Shown here: one piece after another, positions 39,801 to 46,400 of the stretch | How positions within the stretch are numbered: position 1 is the stretch's first letter | How the letters are laid out: every line of letters starts with the position of its first letter | NCBI GenBank assembly: GCA_040879025.1 | Contig: JBBDLF010000017.1 | Coordinates: 1-64,000, forward strand | Direction of reading: 5' to 3' | DNA length: 64,000 nucleotides | From: JBBDLF01 sp040879025 | GTDB lineage: Bacteria; Pseudomonadota; Gammaproteobacteria; Pseudomonadales; Pseudohongiellaceae | Program-made: the position numbers and the translations under genes | The notes under the pieces: generated by a model | The model's input: the letters and a program-made list of their open reading frames with translations, nothing else | Database searches by the model: none | What the model was told of the DNA's origin: nothing

Positions 39801-42800
39801 TGCACTGGCGCGCGGTGATTTTTCACGAAAAATTGAAGTGGAAATGAAAGGCGAAGTTCAGGAACTGAAAAACAACATCAATGCGATGGTGGATAGTTTC
39901 ATCACCATCGTCAAGGCATCCAATTCAATCGCGGAGGGTAATTTTACCATTGAGATGCCGCTGCGAAGTGATGCCGACCAGTTAGGCATTGCCTTGAACA
40001 CTATGACAGAAAATCTCAAGCGCATCTCCGAGGAAAATGAAAACGAAGCCTGGATCAAAACCGGTCAGGCCAGTCTGAACGACAGGATGAGGGGTGAGCA
40101 AGACATGCTTACCCTGTCCAAAAATGTAATCTCCTACCTGACCAAATACCTCGACGCGCAAGTTGGCATTCTCTATCTGACGCGCGAGGAATCGGACAAG
40201 AAACAACTCAAGATGGCCGGCACCTACGCCTTCACCAAGCGCAAGGTGCTTAGAACGACATTTGAATTTGGTGAAAGCCTTGCCGGACAGGCGGCAATTG
40301 AGAAGGAACCGATAATTGTCTCGAACATTCCGGAAGATTATCTGAGCATCTCTTCCGGTCTGGGTCGCAAGCAGCCAAAAAACATACTGGTTCAACCATT
40401 CATTATCGATGATGAAGTGAAAGGTGTGCTGGAAATTGGGTCGTTCAACCCGTTTACGGATAACCAGCTCGAACTGGTGCGGTTGGTGGCGGAAAACATA
40501 GCCATCGCAACCAACTCCGCGCTTGATCGGGAGAAAATGAAACACTTGCTTGAAGAATCGCAGCGTCAGTCGGAAGAATTGCTGAAGCAGCAGGAGAAAC
40601 TCAGAAACCAGAGTGAAGAATTACAGATTGCCAATGAAGATCTCGAGTCCAAGACCAAGGATTTGCAGATGCAGAAGGAAAATATACAGTCGAGCCGAAC
40701 CGAGGTGGAACGCAAAGCCCAGGAACTGGAACTGGCCAGCAAGTACAAATCGGAATTTCTGGCAAACATGTCGCATGAATTGCGCACCCCGCTGAACAGC
40801 CTGTTGATTCTGGCCAAGGAGTTGAGCACCAACACACAGGGTAACTTGACGGGGGGACAACAGAAAGATGCTCAGATCATTTATGAAGGCGGACTGGACC
40901 TGCTTACGCTGATCAACGACATCCTCGATTTGTCGAAGGTTGAGGCTGGAAAACTGCAAATCTACCCGGAAGAGATGAAATTTACCACGCTGATTTCTGG
41001 TTTGCGAAAGCAGTTCGACCCGCTCGCCAACAGCAAGAGTCTGGGATTTATTACCGCGGCGGACCGTGATTTGCCCGCGCGCATTGTCACCGATATCCAG
41101 CGCCTGGAGCAGATACTGAAGAATCTGTTATCAAATGCCTTCAAGTTTACCGAAACCGGCTCGGTGTCCCTGCGAATCAGAAAACCTGATCCACAGATAA
41201 AATTCCGCGAGATTCTGTCTTCCCCGAAGGATGCCGTTGCTATAGAGGTCATCGATACCGGAATCGGCATACCTGACGACAAATATCTGATGATTTTTGA
41301 AGCCTTTCAGCAAGCCGAAGGCGGCGCCAGCAGACAATACGGCGGTACGGGACTGGGTCTGACCATTTCGAGAGAACTGTCCCGCCTGCTGGGAGGGGAA
41401 ATTCACATCGAGAGCAAAGAAGGCGAAGGAAGCAAGTTTACCGTCTTTATTCCGCTGGATTTGACCAGTGCGCTGATTCGAAACTGGGAAACCCCAAAAA
41501 TCTCTGACCCAAGCGATGAACCCGCCAGGAAGGTAGTGAGATCTGAGGAATCCGGGGCCAAGAACGACAATCCCATGGCCCAGCCAAAATCGGTCTTTGT
41601 CGAAGATGACAGAGAACACCTCACAGAAGAGGATGATTCACTGCTGATCATCGAGGATGACCGAAAGTTTGCGGAAATTCTCAAGACTACGATTAAAAAC
41701 CACAAATACAAGGTGTTAATCGCCCAGGAAGGAAAAGAGGGTATAGAACTCGCCGTCCAATACCAACCAAACGGTATTTTGCTCGACATACAGCTTCCCG
41801 GAATACACGGATTGAAAGTGCTCGATCATTTAAAGTTCAATTTGAAAACCCGGCATATTCCCGTTCACATCCTGTCGATTGAAGACCGGAATATCACGGC
41901 GTTGCGCAAAGGCGCGATCGGCTTTCTGTCAAAGCCTGTTTCCAAGGAAAGCATCGATGAGGTGATCCATCGACTGGAATCGGTTCAGCGTGCGCCGGTG
42001 AAAGAAGTCCTGATAATCGAAGATAACCAGGCCAACCTGACAGCAATCGAGAAAGTGCTGAAGAACAAACAGGTGAGAATTACCGCAGCCAAAACCGGAA
42101 AAAAGGCTCAAGAAGCGCTACGCAAGACACGTTTCGACTGCATTATTCTTGATTTGAAATTACCCGACATCTCCGGATTCGATTTGCTGAAGAAATTCAA
42201 ATCCATGGATGGGGTCAGCGACGTACCGGTGGTGATCTATACCGGCAAGGAACTGACCAAACCTGAAATCAAAGAGTTGAACAAGTACACCGAAAGCATT
42301 GTAATCAAGGGTGTGTCTTCCCCCGAGCGTCTGCTGGATGAAGTTTCATTGTTCATCCACAGCATGGAGAGCAAGTTATCGGTTCAGCAACGAAAGATCA
42401 TGAGCGGGCTGCATGATCCCGACAAGATACTGGCGAACAGGAAAGTGCTGCTGGTTGATGACGATCTGCGCAACACCTATGCTCTGTCCAAGAAACTGTC
42501 CGATGCCGGCATGGACGTTGTGATGGCGGACAACGGCGCAATGGCTCTGGAAAAGCTGGAGCAGGAATCCGACATTGAAATAGTGCTGATGGATGTGATG
42601 ATGCCGATCATGGACGGCTACGAGGCTACCCGTAAGATCAGGGAAAATTTGAAACTGGAGAGCCTGCCTATCATTGCACTGACAGCGAAAGCCATGTCCG
42701 AGGACAAGGCCAAATGCCTTGAGGCAGGTGCAAACGACTATCTGACCAAGCCGGTTGATATAGATAAATTATTAAGCATAATGCGCGTGTGGTTGTACGA

Positions 42801-42804
42801 ATGA
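36823..42804 (+). CDS. Soluble poly-HAMP hybrid histidine kinase with three receiver domains
   Basis: A 1,993-residue cytoplasmic kinase with no membrane segment and a basic, Pro/Lys-rich N-terminal tail (1-45). Residues about 60-1060 are tandem HAMP-type modules; ten carry the Trp signature (GTWKDLTDNVN), spaced 92 or 93 residues apart. A GAF-like domain (about 1090-1240) and a coiled coil (1245-1310) follow. HisKA has the phospho-acceptor His1318 in NMSHELRTPLNS, then HATPase (LLSNAFKFTETG, DTGIGIPDDK, GGTGLGLTISREL). Three receivers have predicted phosphorylated Asp1655, Asp1777 and Asp1924; the second resembles degenerate receivers. Alternating HAMP arrays recall fungal group III osmosensing kinases (Nik1/Os-1). 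It overlaps cheR by four bases. The signal is unknown. Confidence 0.93.
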   Translation: MSPPTTTKTPAKPAPVRRKTLVKKSGDSVKGSAKKSLASKRSRRVAFAEMFDDTAYAHEQLDRLIFALEAFREGDVSVRLTKERNDKFADLAEAYNTMVEMIGGVSTEVSRISRVGGIEGNLDARAEFKAARGVWKELIDNINILIEAIAKPVLEVSRILNSISAGKLQDKFSLTVTGDFRAMADVINGTLFSLNTFAEQVTQVAREVGVEGKLGGQASVPNVSGTWKDLTDNVNQMANNITAQVREIATVTTAVADGDLSRKISEKGKGGEVLGLSTTINRMVDSLNVFAAEVTNVAREVGTEGILGGQADVPDVAGTWKDLTDNVNMLASNLTSQVREIANVATAVADGDLSQKITIDVKGEIAELKSTINQMVDSLNIFSDEVTRVAREVGTEGKLGGQAVVPNVAGTWKGLTDNVNTMASNLTTQVREIASVTTAVAKGDLTQKITEQGKGGEVLVLSNTINNMVDSLTLFAAEVTRVAREVGTEGRLGGQASVPSAAGTWKDLTDNVNIMASNLTGQVREIANVATAVAYGDLSQKIRIDVKGEIAELKDTINQMVDSLNIFSDEVTRVAREVGTEGILGGQAKVPDVAGTWKDLTDNVNYMASNLTTQVREIANVATAVAKGDLTQKIAIEAKGEIAQLKGTINQMVDSLNIFSDEVTRMAREVGTEGILGGQAQVPNVGGSWLELTENVNTMASNLTTQVREIASVTKAVANGDLSQKITEEAKGGEVLELSITINTMVDSLQILSNEVTRVAREVGTEGMLGGQAAVPDVAGAWLDLTNNVNTMAGNLTAQVREIAGVATSVANGDLSRKISIDARGEIAELRDTINQMVDSLNIFAAEVTRVAREVGTESKLGGQAVVPNVAGTWKGLTDNVNTMATNLTTQVREIKYVTTSVADGDLSQKISEEGKEGEVLELSTTINRMVDALNIFADEVTNVAREVGTEGILGGQAEVPNVAGAWKDLTDNVNQMANNLTSQVRDIAGVSTALARGDFSRKIEVEMKGEVQELKNNINAMVDSFITIVKASNSIAEGNFTIEMPLRSDADQLGIALNTMTENLKRISEENENEAWIKTGQASLNDRMRGEQDMLTLSKNVISYLTKYLDAQVGILYLTREESDKKQLKMAGTYAFTKRKVLRTTFEFGESLAGQAAIEKEPIIVSNIPEDYLSISSGLGRKQPKNILVQPFIIDDEVKGVLEIGSFNPFTDNQLELVRLVAENIAIATNSALDREKMKHLLEESQRQSEELLKQQEKLRNQSEELQIANEDLESKTKDLQMQKENIQSSRTEVERKAQELELASKYKSEFLANMSHELRTPLNSLLILAKELSTNTQGNLTGGQQKDAQIIYEGGLDLLTLINDILDLSKVEAGKLQIYPEEMKFTTLISGLRKQFDPLANSKSLGFITAADRDLPARIVTDIQRLEQILKNLLSNAFKFTETGSVSLRIRKPDPQIKFREILSSPKDAVAIEVIDTGIGIPDDKYLMIFEAFQQAEGGASRQYGGTGLGLTISRELSRLLGGEIHIESKEGEGSKFTVFIPLDLTSALIRNWETPKISDPSDEPARKVVRSEESGAKNDNPMAQPKSVFVEDDREHLTEEDDSLLIIEDDRKFAEILKTTIKNHKYKVLIAQEGKEGIELAVQYQPNGILLDIQLPGIHGLKVLDHLKFNLKTRHIPVHILSIEDRNITALRKGAIGFLSKPVSKESIDEVIHRLESVQRAPVKEVLIIEDNQANLTAIEKVLKNKQVRITAAKTGKKAQEALRKTRFDCIILDLKLPDISGFDLLKKFKSMDGVSDVPVVIYTGKELTKPEIKELNKYTESIVIKGVSSPERLLDEVSLFIHSMESKLSVQQRKIMSGLHDPDKILANRKVLLVDDDLRNTYALSKKLSDAGMDVVMADNGAMALEKLEQESDIEIVLMDVMMPIMDGYEATRKIRENLKLESLPIIALTAKAMSEDKAKCLEAGANDYLTKPVDIDKLLSIMRVWLYE
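37150..39915 (+). repeat. Tandem 276/279-base HAMP-module repeats within the kinase gene
   Basis: The conserved Trp codon recurs at 37225, 37501, 37780, 38056, 38335, 38611, 38887, 39166, 39442 and 39721. Spacings are 276, 279, 276, 279, 276, 276, 279, 276 and 279. The 93-residue units carry GKGGEVL-type sequence, the 92-residue units VKGEIAEL-type. The alternation breaks once, at 38611-38887. Units are similar enough in DNA to recombine. Confidence 0.92.
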
Positions 42805-43694
42805 CATCCTCACTTGGAATTCAACAGGCAGTACGACCAGACCTGCCGGAAGTGCCACCTGAAGTACAAAAAATCGAAGTTCAGTTACTGATGCAGGCAA
42901 TTTCGATGCGTTACGGATACGATTTCAGCCAGTACCGTCCCGGGACGATTCTGAACGCGTTTTTGACCCATGTTCACGCCAATGGTTACCGCCGTATCTC
43001 CGACCTGATTCCGGCGGTGCTGAGTGACAGAAAGGCATTTGACAGTCTTTTTCTGGATATTTCGGTGGGCACCACCGAGATGTTTCGCAATCCGGAAACC
43101 TACCAGAAAATGCGAACCGCCATCATTCCCTTATTGAAAACTTACCCCTATCTCAATATCTGGCACGCTGGTTGCGCTACAGGCGAGGAAGCCTACTCAA
43201 TGGCTATTTTCCTGAAGGAAGAAGGCCTGTACAACCGCGCCCATATCTACGCCACGGATATAAACGGATACTCGCTGCGTCATGCAAGCCACGGAATTTA
43301 TCCGTTGAAAGATATGCAGCGTAACACCCACAACTACAATGCGGCAGGCTGTATAAACTCGCTGGGTGACTACTACCGTACAAAATACAAAGCAGCAAAG
43401 ATGAATTCTGATTTGAAAAAAAATATCACGTTTTCGAATCATAACCTGGTTACGGACAGCGTGTTTTCAGAGACTCAGTTGGTTGTATGTAAAAATGTGC
43501 TGATTTATTTCAACCAGGACCTTCAAAACAAGGTGTTGAAATTACTCACGAACAGTTTGTGCCGCAACGGGTTTCTGTGTATTGGCGAGCACGAGTCACT
43601 CGAGTTGACCGCCGTGCGTGATCAATATGAACTGGTAGACAGCCGAGCCAGAATTTACAGAAAGAAAATCACTATCTCCCACTCTGATGAATAG
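42801..43694 (+). CDS. cheR: CheR-type protein-glutamate methyltransferase
   Basis: SAM-dependent methyltransferase that in chemotaxis methylates receptor glutamates. The 297 residues have the N-terminal helical domain (to about 80, ending VGTTEMFRNPETY) and a Rossmann domain with SAM motif WHAGCATGEEAYSMAI near residue 115, IYATDINGYSLR near 148 and CKNVLIYFNQDLQ near 228. The ATG at 42801 overlaps the kinase TGA (ATGA), indicating translational coupling; a GTG at 42789 would add four residues inside the kinase gene. No chemoreceptor, CheB, CheW or CheA is encoded in the window, so its substrate is probably not a classical receptor; the coupled poly-HAMP kinase is the obvious candidate. Confidence 0.9.
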   Translation: MTSSLGIQQAVRPDLPEVPPEVQKIEVQLLMQAISMRYGYDFSQYRPGTILNAFLTHVHANGYRRISDLIPAVLSDRKAFDSLFLDISVGTTEMFRNPETYQKMRTAIIPLLKTYPYLNIWHAGCATGEEAYSMAIFLKEEGLYNRAHIYATDINGYSLRHASHGIYPLKDMQRNTHNYNAAGCINSLGDYYRTKYKAAKMNSDLKKNITFSNHNLVTDSVFSETQLVVCKNVLIYFNQDLQNKVLKLLTNSLCRNGFLCIGEHESLELTAVRDQYELVDSRARIYRKKITISHSDE

Positions 43695-44958
43695 CCCAAT
43701 GACCGTATCCAAACAACTTCCGAAAGTGCTTATCGTTGATGACAAGCAAGCCGAGCGCATGGTGCTTGGTAAATTACTGTCAAAATTCGACGTTGAATTG
43801 CATGACGCGGAATCCGGCAAGGAGGCCTTGTCCAAACTGATCAGGCATGATTACGCTCTGGTGTTGCTGGATGTGCATATGCCGATAATGGACGGCATTG
43901 AAACCGCCAAACTGATTCGGTCCAATCCGGCAACCGAGAAGGTTCCAATAATATTTCTTACCGCCTTCGACAAGGATGAGATAGAAATTGAAGAGGGCTA
44001 TGAGGTGGGAGCAATCGATTACCTGATCAAACCCTTGAACGAGGACATTCTGCAATCCAAAATCAAAACTTTTCTGAAGTCTTATTCATTTGAGAAAGAA
44101 AAGGAATATGAAAAAATACTGGCGGAACTTGAGAATAAAAACAAGAAACTGGAGCAGGCCAGGCATGATGCGCTGCGAATGATGGAGGAAGCCAACAACG
44201 CGAAGGCGGCGGCCCAGGAATCCCGCAAGCAGATAGTGAATCAGACCGCGGAATTACTGCAATACACAAAGGAACTTGAGCAATTTGCTTATGTGGCCAC
44301 CCATGATCTGCGCGCGCCCATCATCAATCTCGACGGTTTTGTGAAACTGTTCCGCAAACGCGGTCACCTTAACAATGACAACCGTGAAATTATTGAACGC
44401 ATGGAAGCGTCCGTGGACCGTATAAACACAACCTTGCGTGACCTGATCGAAGTGGTGGCGTACAAAAAAACCCTCAGCGATGAAATACGTCCTATCGAAA
44501 TTTCACAGTTGTTCAATAACATACTGCAGGACCTGGAAGTTCAGATCAGGGAAGCAAAGGCTGAAATTACAACCAATTTCCGCGACGCCCCAAGAATTAC
44601 CTATATCCCCGGGCATCTGCGCAGCATATTACAGAACTTGTTAAGCAACTCGATCAGCTATCGCTCCCCCGAGAGGCGGCCACTGATATCGGTGTCGAGC
44701 AGCATGAGCAATGATACCTTTTGTCTGACGGTCAAGGACAACGGCATCGGCATCGATGAAAAGCACAAGGAGAAAGTATTTGGCCTGTTTCAGAGGCTGG
44801 CAACCGACGTTAAGGGAAAAGGCATCGGCCTGTATATAACACGCTCACAGGTAGAGGCGATGGGAGGCTGCGTTGACTTCACCAGTCAGCCCGGCGTCGG
44901 CACTGAATTCAAAGTCTTCCTCAAGAATTTACCATCACGCTCAGGATATTTGACTTAA
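43687..44958 (+). CDS. Receiver-histidine kinase protein (REC-HisKA-HATPase)
   Basis: A 423-residue cytoplasmic protein. The N-terminal receiver (about 8-125) has the acidic pair in LIVDDKQAE and predicted phospho-Asp62 in LLDVHMPIMDG, with Lys in LIKPL. A coiled-coil linker (about 130-190) leads to HisKA with His206 in YVATHDLRAPIINL and an HATPase (LQNLLSNSISYRSP, DNGIGIDEKHKEKVFGLF, GKGIGLYITR). This phytochrome-like kinase order, with the receiver first, suggests its kinase output is gated by phosphorylation from another kinase, probably the upstream poly-HAMP protein. The start codon overlaps the cheR stop by eight bases. Confidence 0.92.
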   Translation: MNSPMTVSKQLPKVLIVDDKQAERMVLGKLLSKFDVELHDAESGKEALSKLIRHDYALVLLDVHMPIMDGIETAKLIRSNPATEKVPIIFLTAFDKDEIEIEEGYEVGAIDYLIKPLNEDILQSKIKTFLKSYSFEKEKEYEKILAELENKNKKLEQARHDALRMMEEANNAKAAAQESRKQIVNQTAELLQYTKELEQFAYVATHDLRAPIINLDGFVKLFRKRGHLNNDNREIIERMEASVDRINTTLRDLIEVVAYKKTLSDEIRPIEISQLFNNILQDLEVQIREAKAEITTNFRDAPRITYIPGHLRSILQNLLSNSISYRSPERRPLISVSSSMSNDTFCLTVKDNGIGIDEKHKEKVFGLFQRLATDVKGKGIGLYITRSQVEAMGGCVDFTSQPGVGTEFKVFLKNLPSRSGYLT

Positions 44959-44961
44959 TTT

Positions 44962-45399
44962 ATGACTCAACATAAAGCATTGCGATTGCTCATCATTGAT
45001 GACGATGATGAGTATAATTACCTGCTAAGGGAGACAGTCTCGGACTGCGAAGGCGAATTTACGCTGATATTCAAACAGCGCGCTGAGGACGCGCTGGATT
45101 ATCTGGCGTCGGCCGGGTCCGGCTTTCCCGATGTTATCTTCCTGGATATCAATATGCCGATGATGGATGGATGGGAGTTCATGGAGCAGTACCAACAACG
45201 AAACTACCATGAGAAACATCCGGCACTGATTTTCCTGGTATCGACATCGGTGTACCGGGAAGACAAAGCCCGCGCAACCGGCTGTTCCTCAATTGCCGAG
45301 TACATCGAAAAACCCGTGACTGATGAAACCATTTCCCAGATCCGTAATCTGTTTTTTGCTACTGTCGAAAACCGCGCGAGCGCCCGGCGACTGCAATAA
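44962..45399 (+). CDS. Single-domain response regulator
   Basis: A 145-residue receiver with no output domain. The acidic pocket is in LLIIDDDDEYNYLL near residue 9, phospho-Asp62 in VIFLDINMPMMDGWEF, the Thr/Ser switch in LVSTSVYREDKA near 97 and Lys in YIEKPV near 116. It starts three bases after the REC-kinase stop, so it is the last gene of the four-gene phosphorelay. It probably acts by protein-protein contact or as a phosphate shuttle, the usual partner of a phytochrome-like kinase. The 76 bases between its stop and the next gene hold a direct repeat GTGGCAATGA but no clear terminator. Confidence 0.92.
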   Translation: MTQHKALRLLIIDDDDEYNYLLRETVSDCEGEFTLIFKQRAEDALDYLASAGSGFPDVIFLDINMPMMDGWEFMEQYQQRNYHEKHPALIFLVSTSVYREDKARATGCSSIAEYIEKPVTDETISQIRNLFFATVENRASARRLQ

Positions 45400-45475
45400 A
45401 ACCAAGGTGGCAATGACGAAGGCCGCCGTGGCAATGATGACGGGTGGGCAGCTTCCCTGAACTGATCGGTAAGTC

Positions 45476-46189
45476 TCAAGCCCGGTGTTCGGGGTTTTCA
45501 TAATCAAACCGGCAACCGGCCTGCCAGGCGGTTCGATCATTACCGCGGTTGGGCAGTCCGCCGGAGTCCTTGAGCAACCGCGCCATGTGCATCAGGTTCC
45601 AGCTCATGATCGTGGTATTACGCTGGGTAAAGTCGTTGTCGAGTCCGGCACCGTCATCGCCATAGCTGGGTCCGGGTCCGGCTTCACCAATCCATCCACA
45701 ATCGGACTGGGGAGGTATCGTATATCCCAGATGACCGAGGCTATAGAGAATCGACCCGGCACAATGTTTTACTCCATCCTCGTTTCCCGTTACCACCGCG
45801 CCGCCAACCTTGCCATAAAAACAGGATTGTCCTTTGTCGTTCAATTCACCCGACATGCCGTACAGCCGCTCAATCATCAGCCTGCAAACCGATGACTCCT
45901 GACCCAACCATATTGGCGTGCCGATCACCACTATTTCCGCCTCGCTGATCCTTGCCCAGAGATCCGGCCAGTCATCACTCGGCCATTGATGCTCGGTCAT
46001 ATCCGGGTAGACGCCAAAAGCGACCTGATGGTCAACGGGACGTATAAGTTCCACCTGTAGCCCGTTCTTGCGCATGATGTCCATAGCGCTGCTCATAAGC
46101 AACTCCGTGTGTGACTCCTGCCAGCCGCGCTTGAGAGTACAGTTAAGAAAAACCGCCTTGAGATCTGAAAAGTCCTGGTTATTGTTCAT
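45476..46189 (-). CDS. Flavodoxin/NAD(P)H-dependent FMN reductase-like protein
   Basis: A 237-residue protein of the flavodoxin-like fold. The first strand AVFLNCTLKRGWQESHTELL carries the phosphate-binding loop used by FMN reductase and quinone reductase families, and VVIGTPIWLGQESSVCRLMIER near residue 87 is the conserved second flavin loop; GKVGGAVVTGNEDGVKHC near 125 is the third. Such proteins reduce flavins, quinones or nitro compounds with NAD(P)H. The ATG has CAGGAGC-type sequence just upstream. It diverges from mutS; the 211-base gap holds a possible mutS -10 (TATACT at 46340-46345) and no gene. Confidence 0.8.
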   Translation of the reverse strand: MNNNQDFSDLKAVFLNCTLKRGWQESHTELLMSSAMDIMRKNGLQVELIRPVDHQVAFGVYPDMTEHQWPSDDWPDLWARISEAEIVVIGTPIWLGQESSVCRLMIERLYGMSGELNDKGQSCFYGKVGGAVVTGNEDGVKHCAGSILYSLGHLGYTIPPQSDCGWIGEAGPGPSYGDDGAGLDNDFTQRNTTIMSWNLMHMARLLKDSGGLPNRGNDRTAWQAGCRFDYENPEHRA

Positions 46190-46400
46190 ACCTGCTCCTG
46201 GTGGCGTTTGTGCAAACTGTTCGGTTCAAAGGTAAAAATTAATATTGCCATGTACCCGGATCGATGAACAGGTGGCATCCGGCAGAGGCTTCTTGCTACG
46301 ATAGTGCGGGCAGTGGATGACTTACCGAGTGACCCCATTTATACTTGTCGCGCGTGACGGAAAACTTCTTTGAATTCAACCAGTAAAAAGAAATAGTTCC

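Noticed and set aside
37150..39915. HAMP tandem units as a CRISPR array or transposon repeat
   Set aside because: Units are 276/279 bases, in frame, with protein-level conservation; they are coding modules.
42801..45399. A classical chemotaxis operon
   Set aside because: Only cheR is present; there is no chemoreceptor, cheA, cheW, cheB or flagellar gene in the window.
45400..45475. Terminator between the receiver gene and the flavoprotein gene
   Set aside because: The gap holds a short direct repeat but no GC stem with a T-run, and no copy of the palindromic element.
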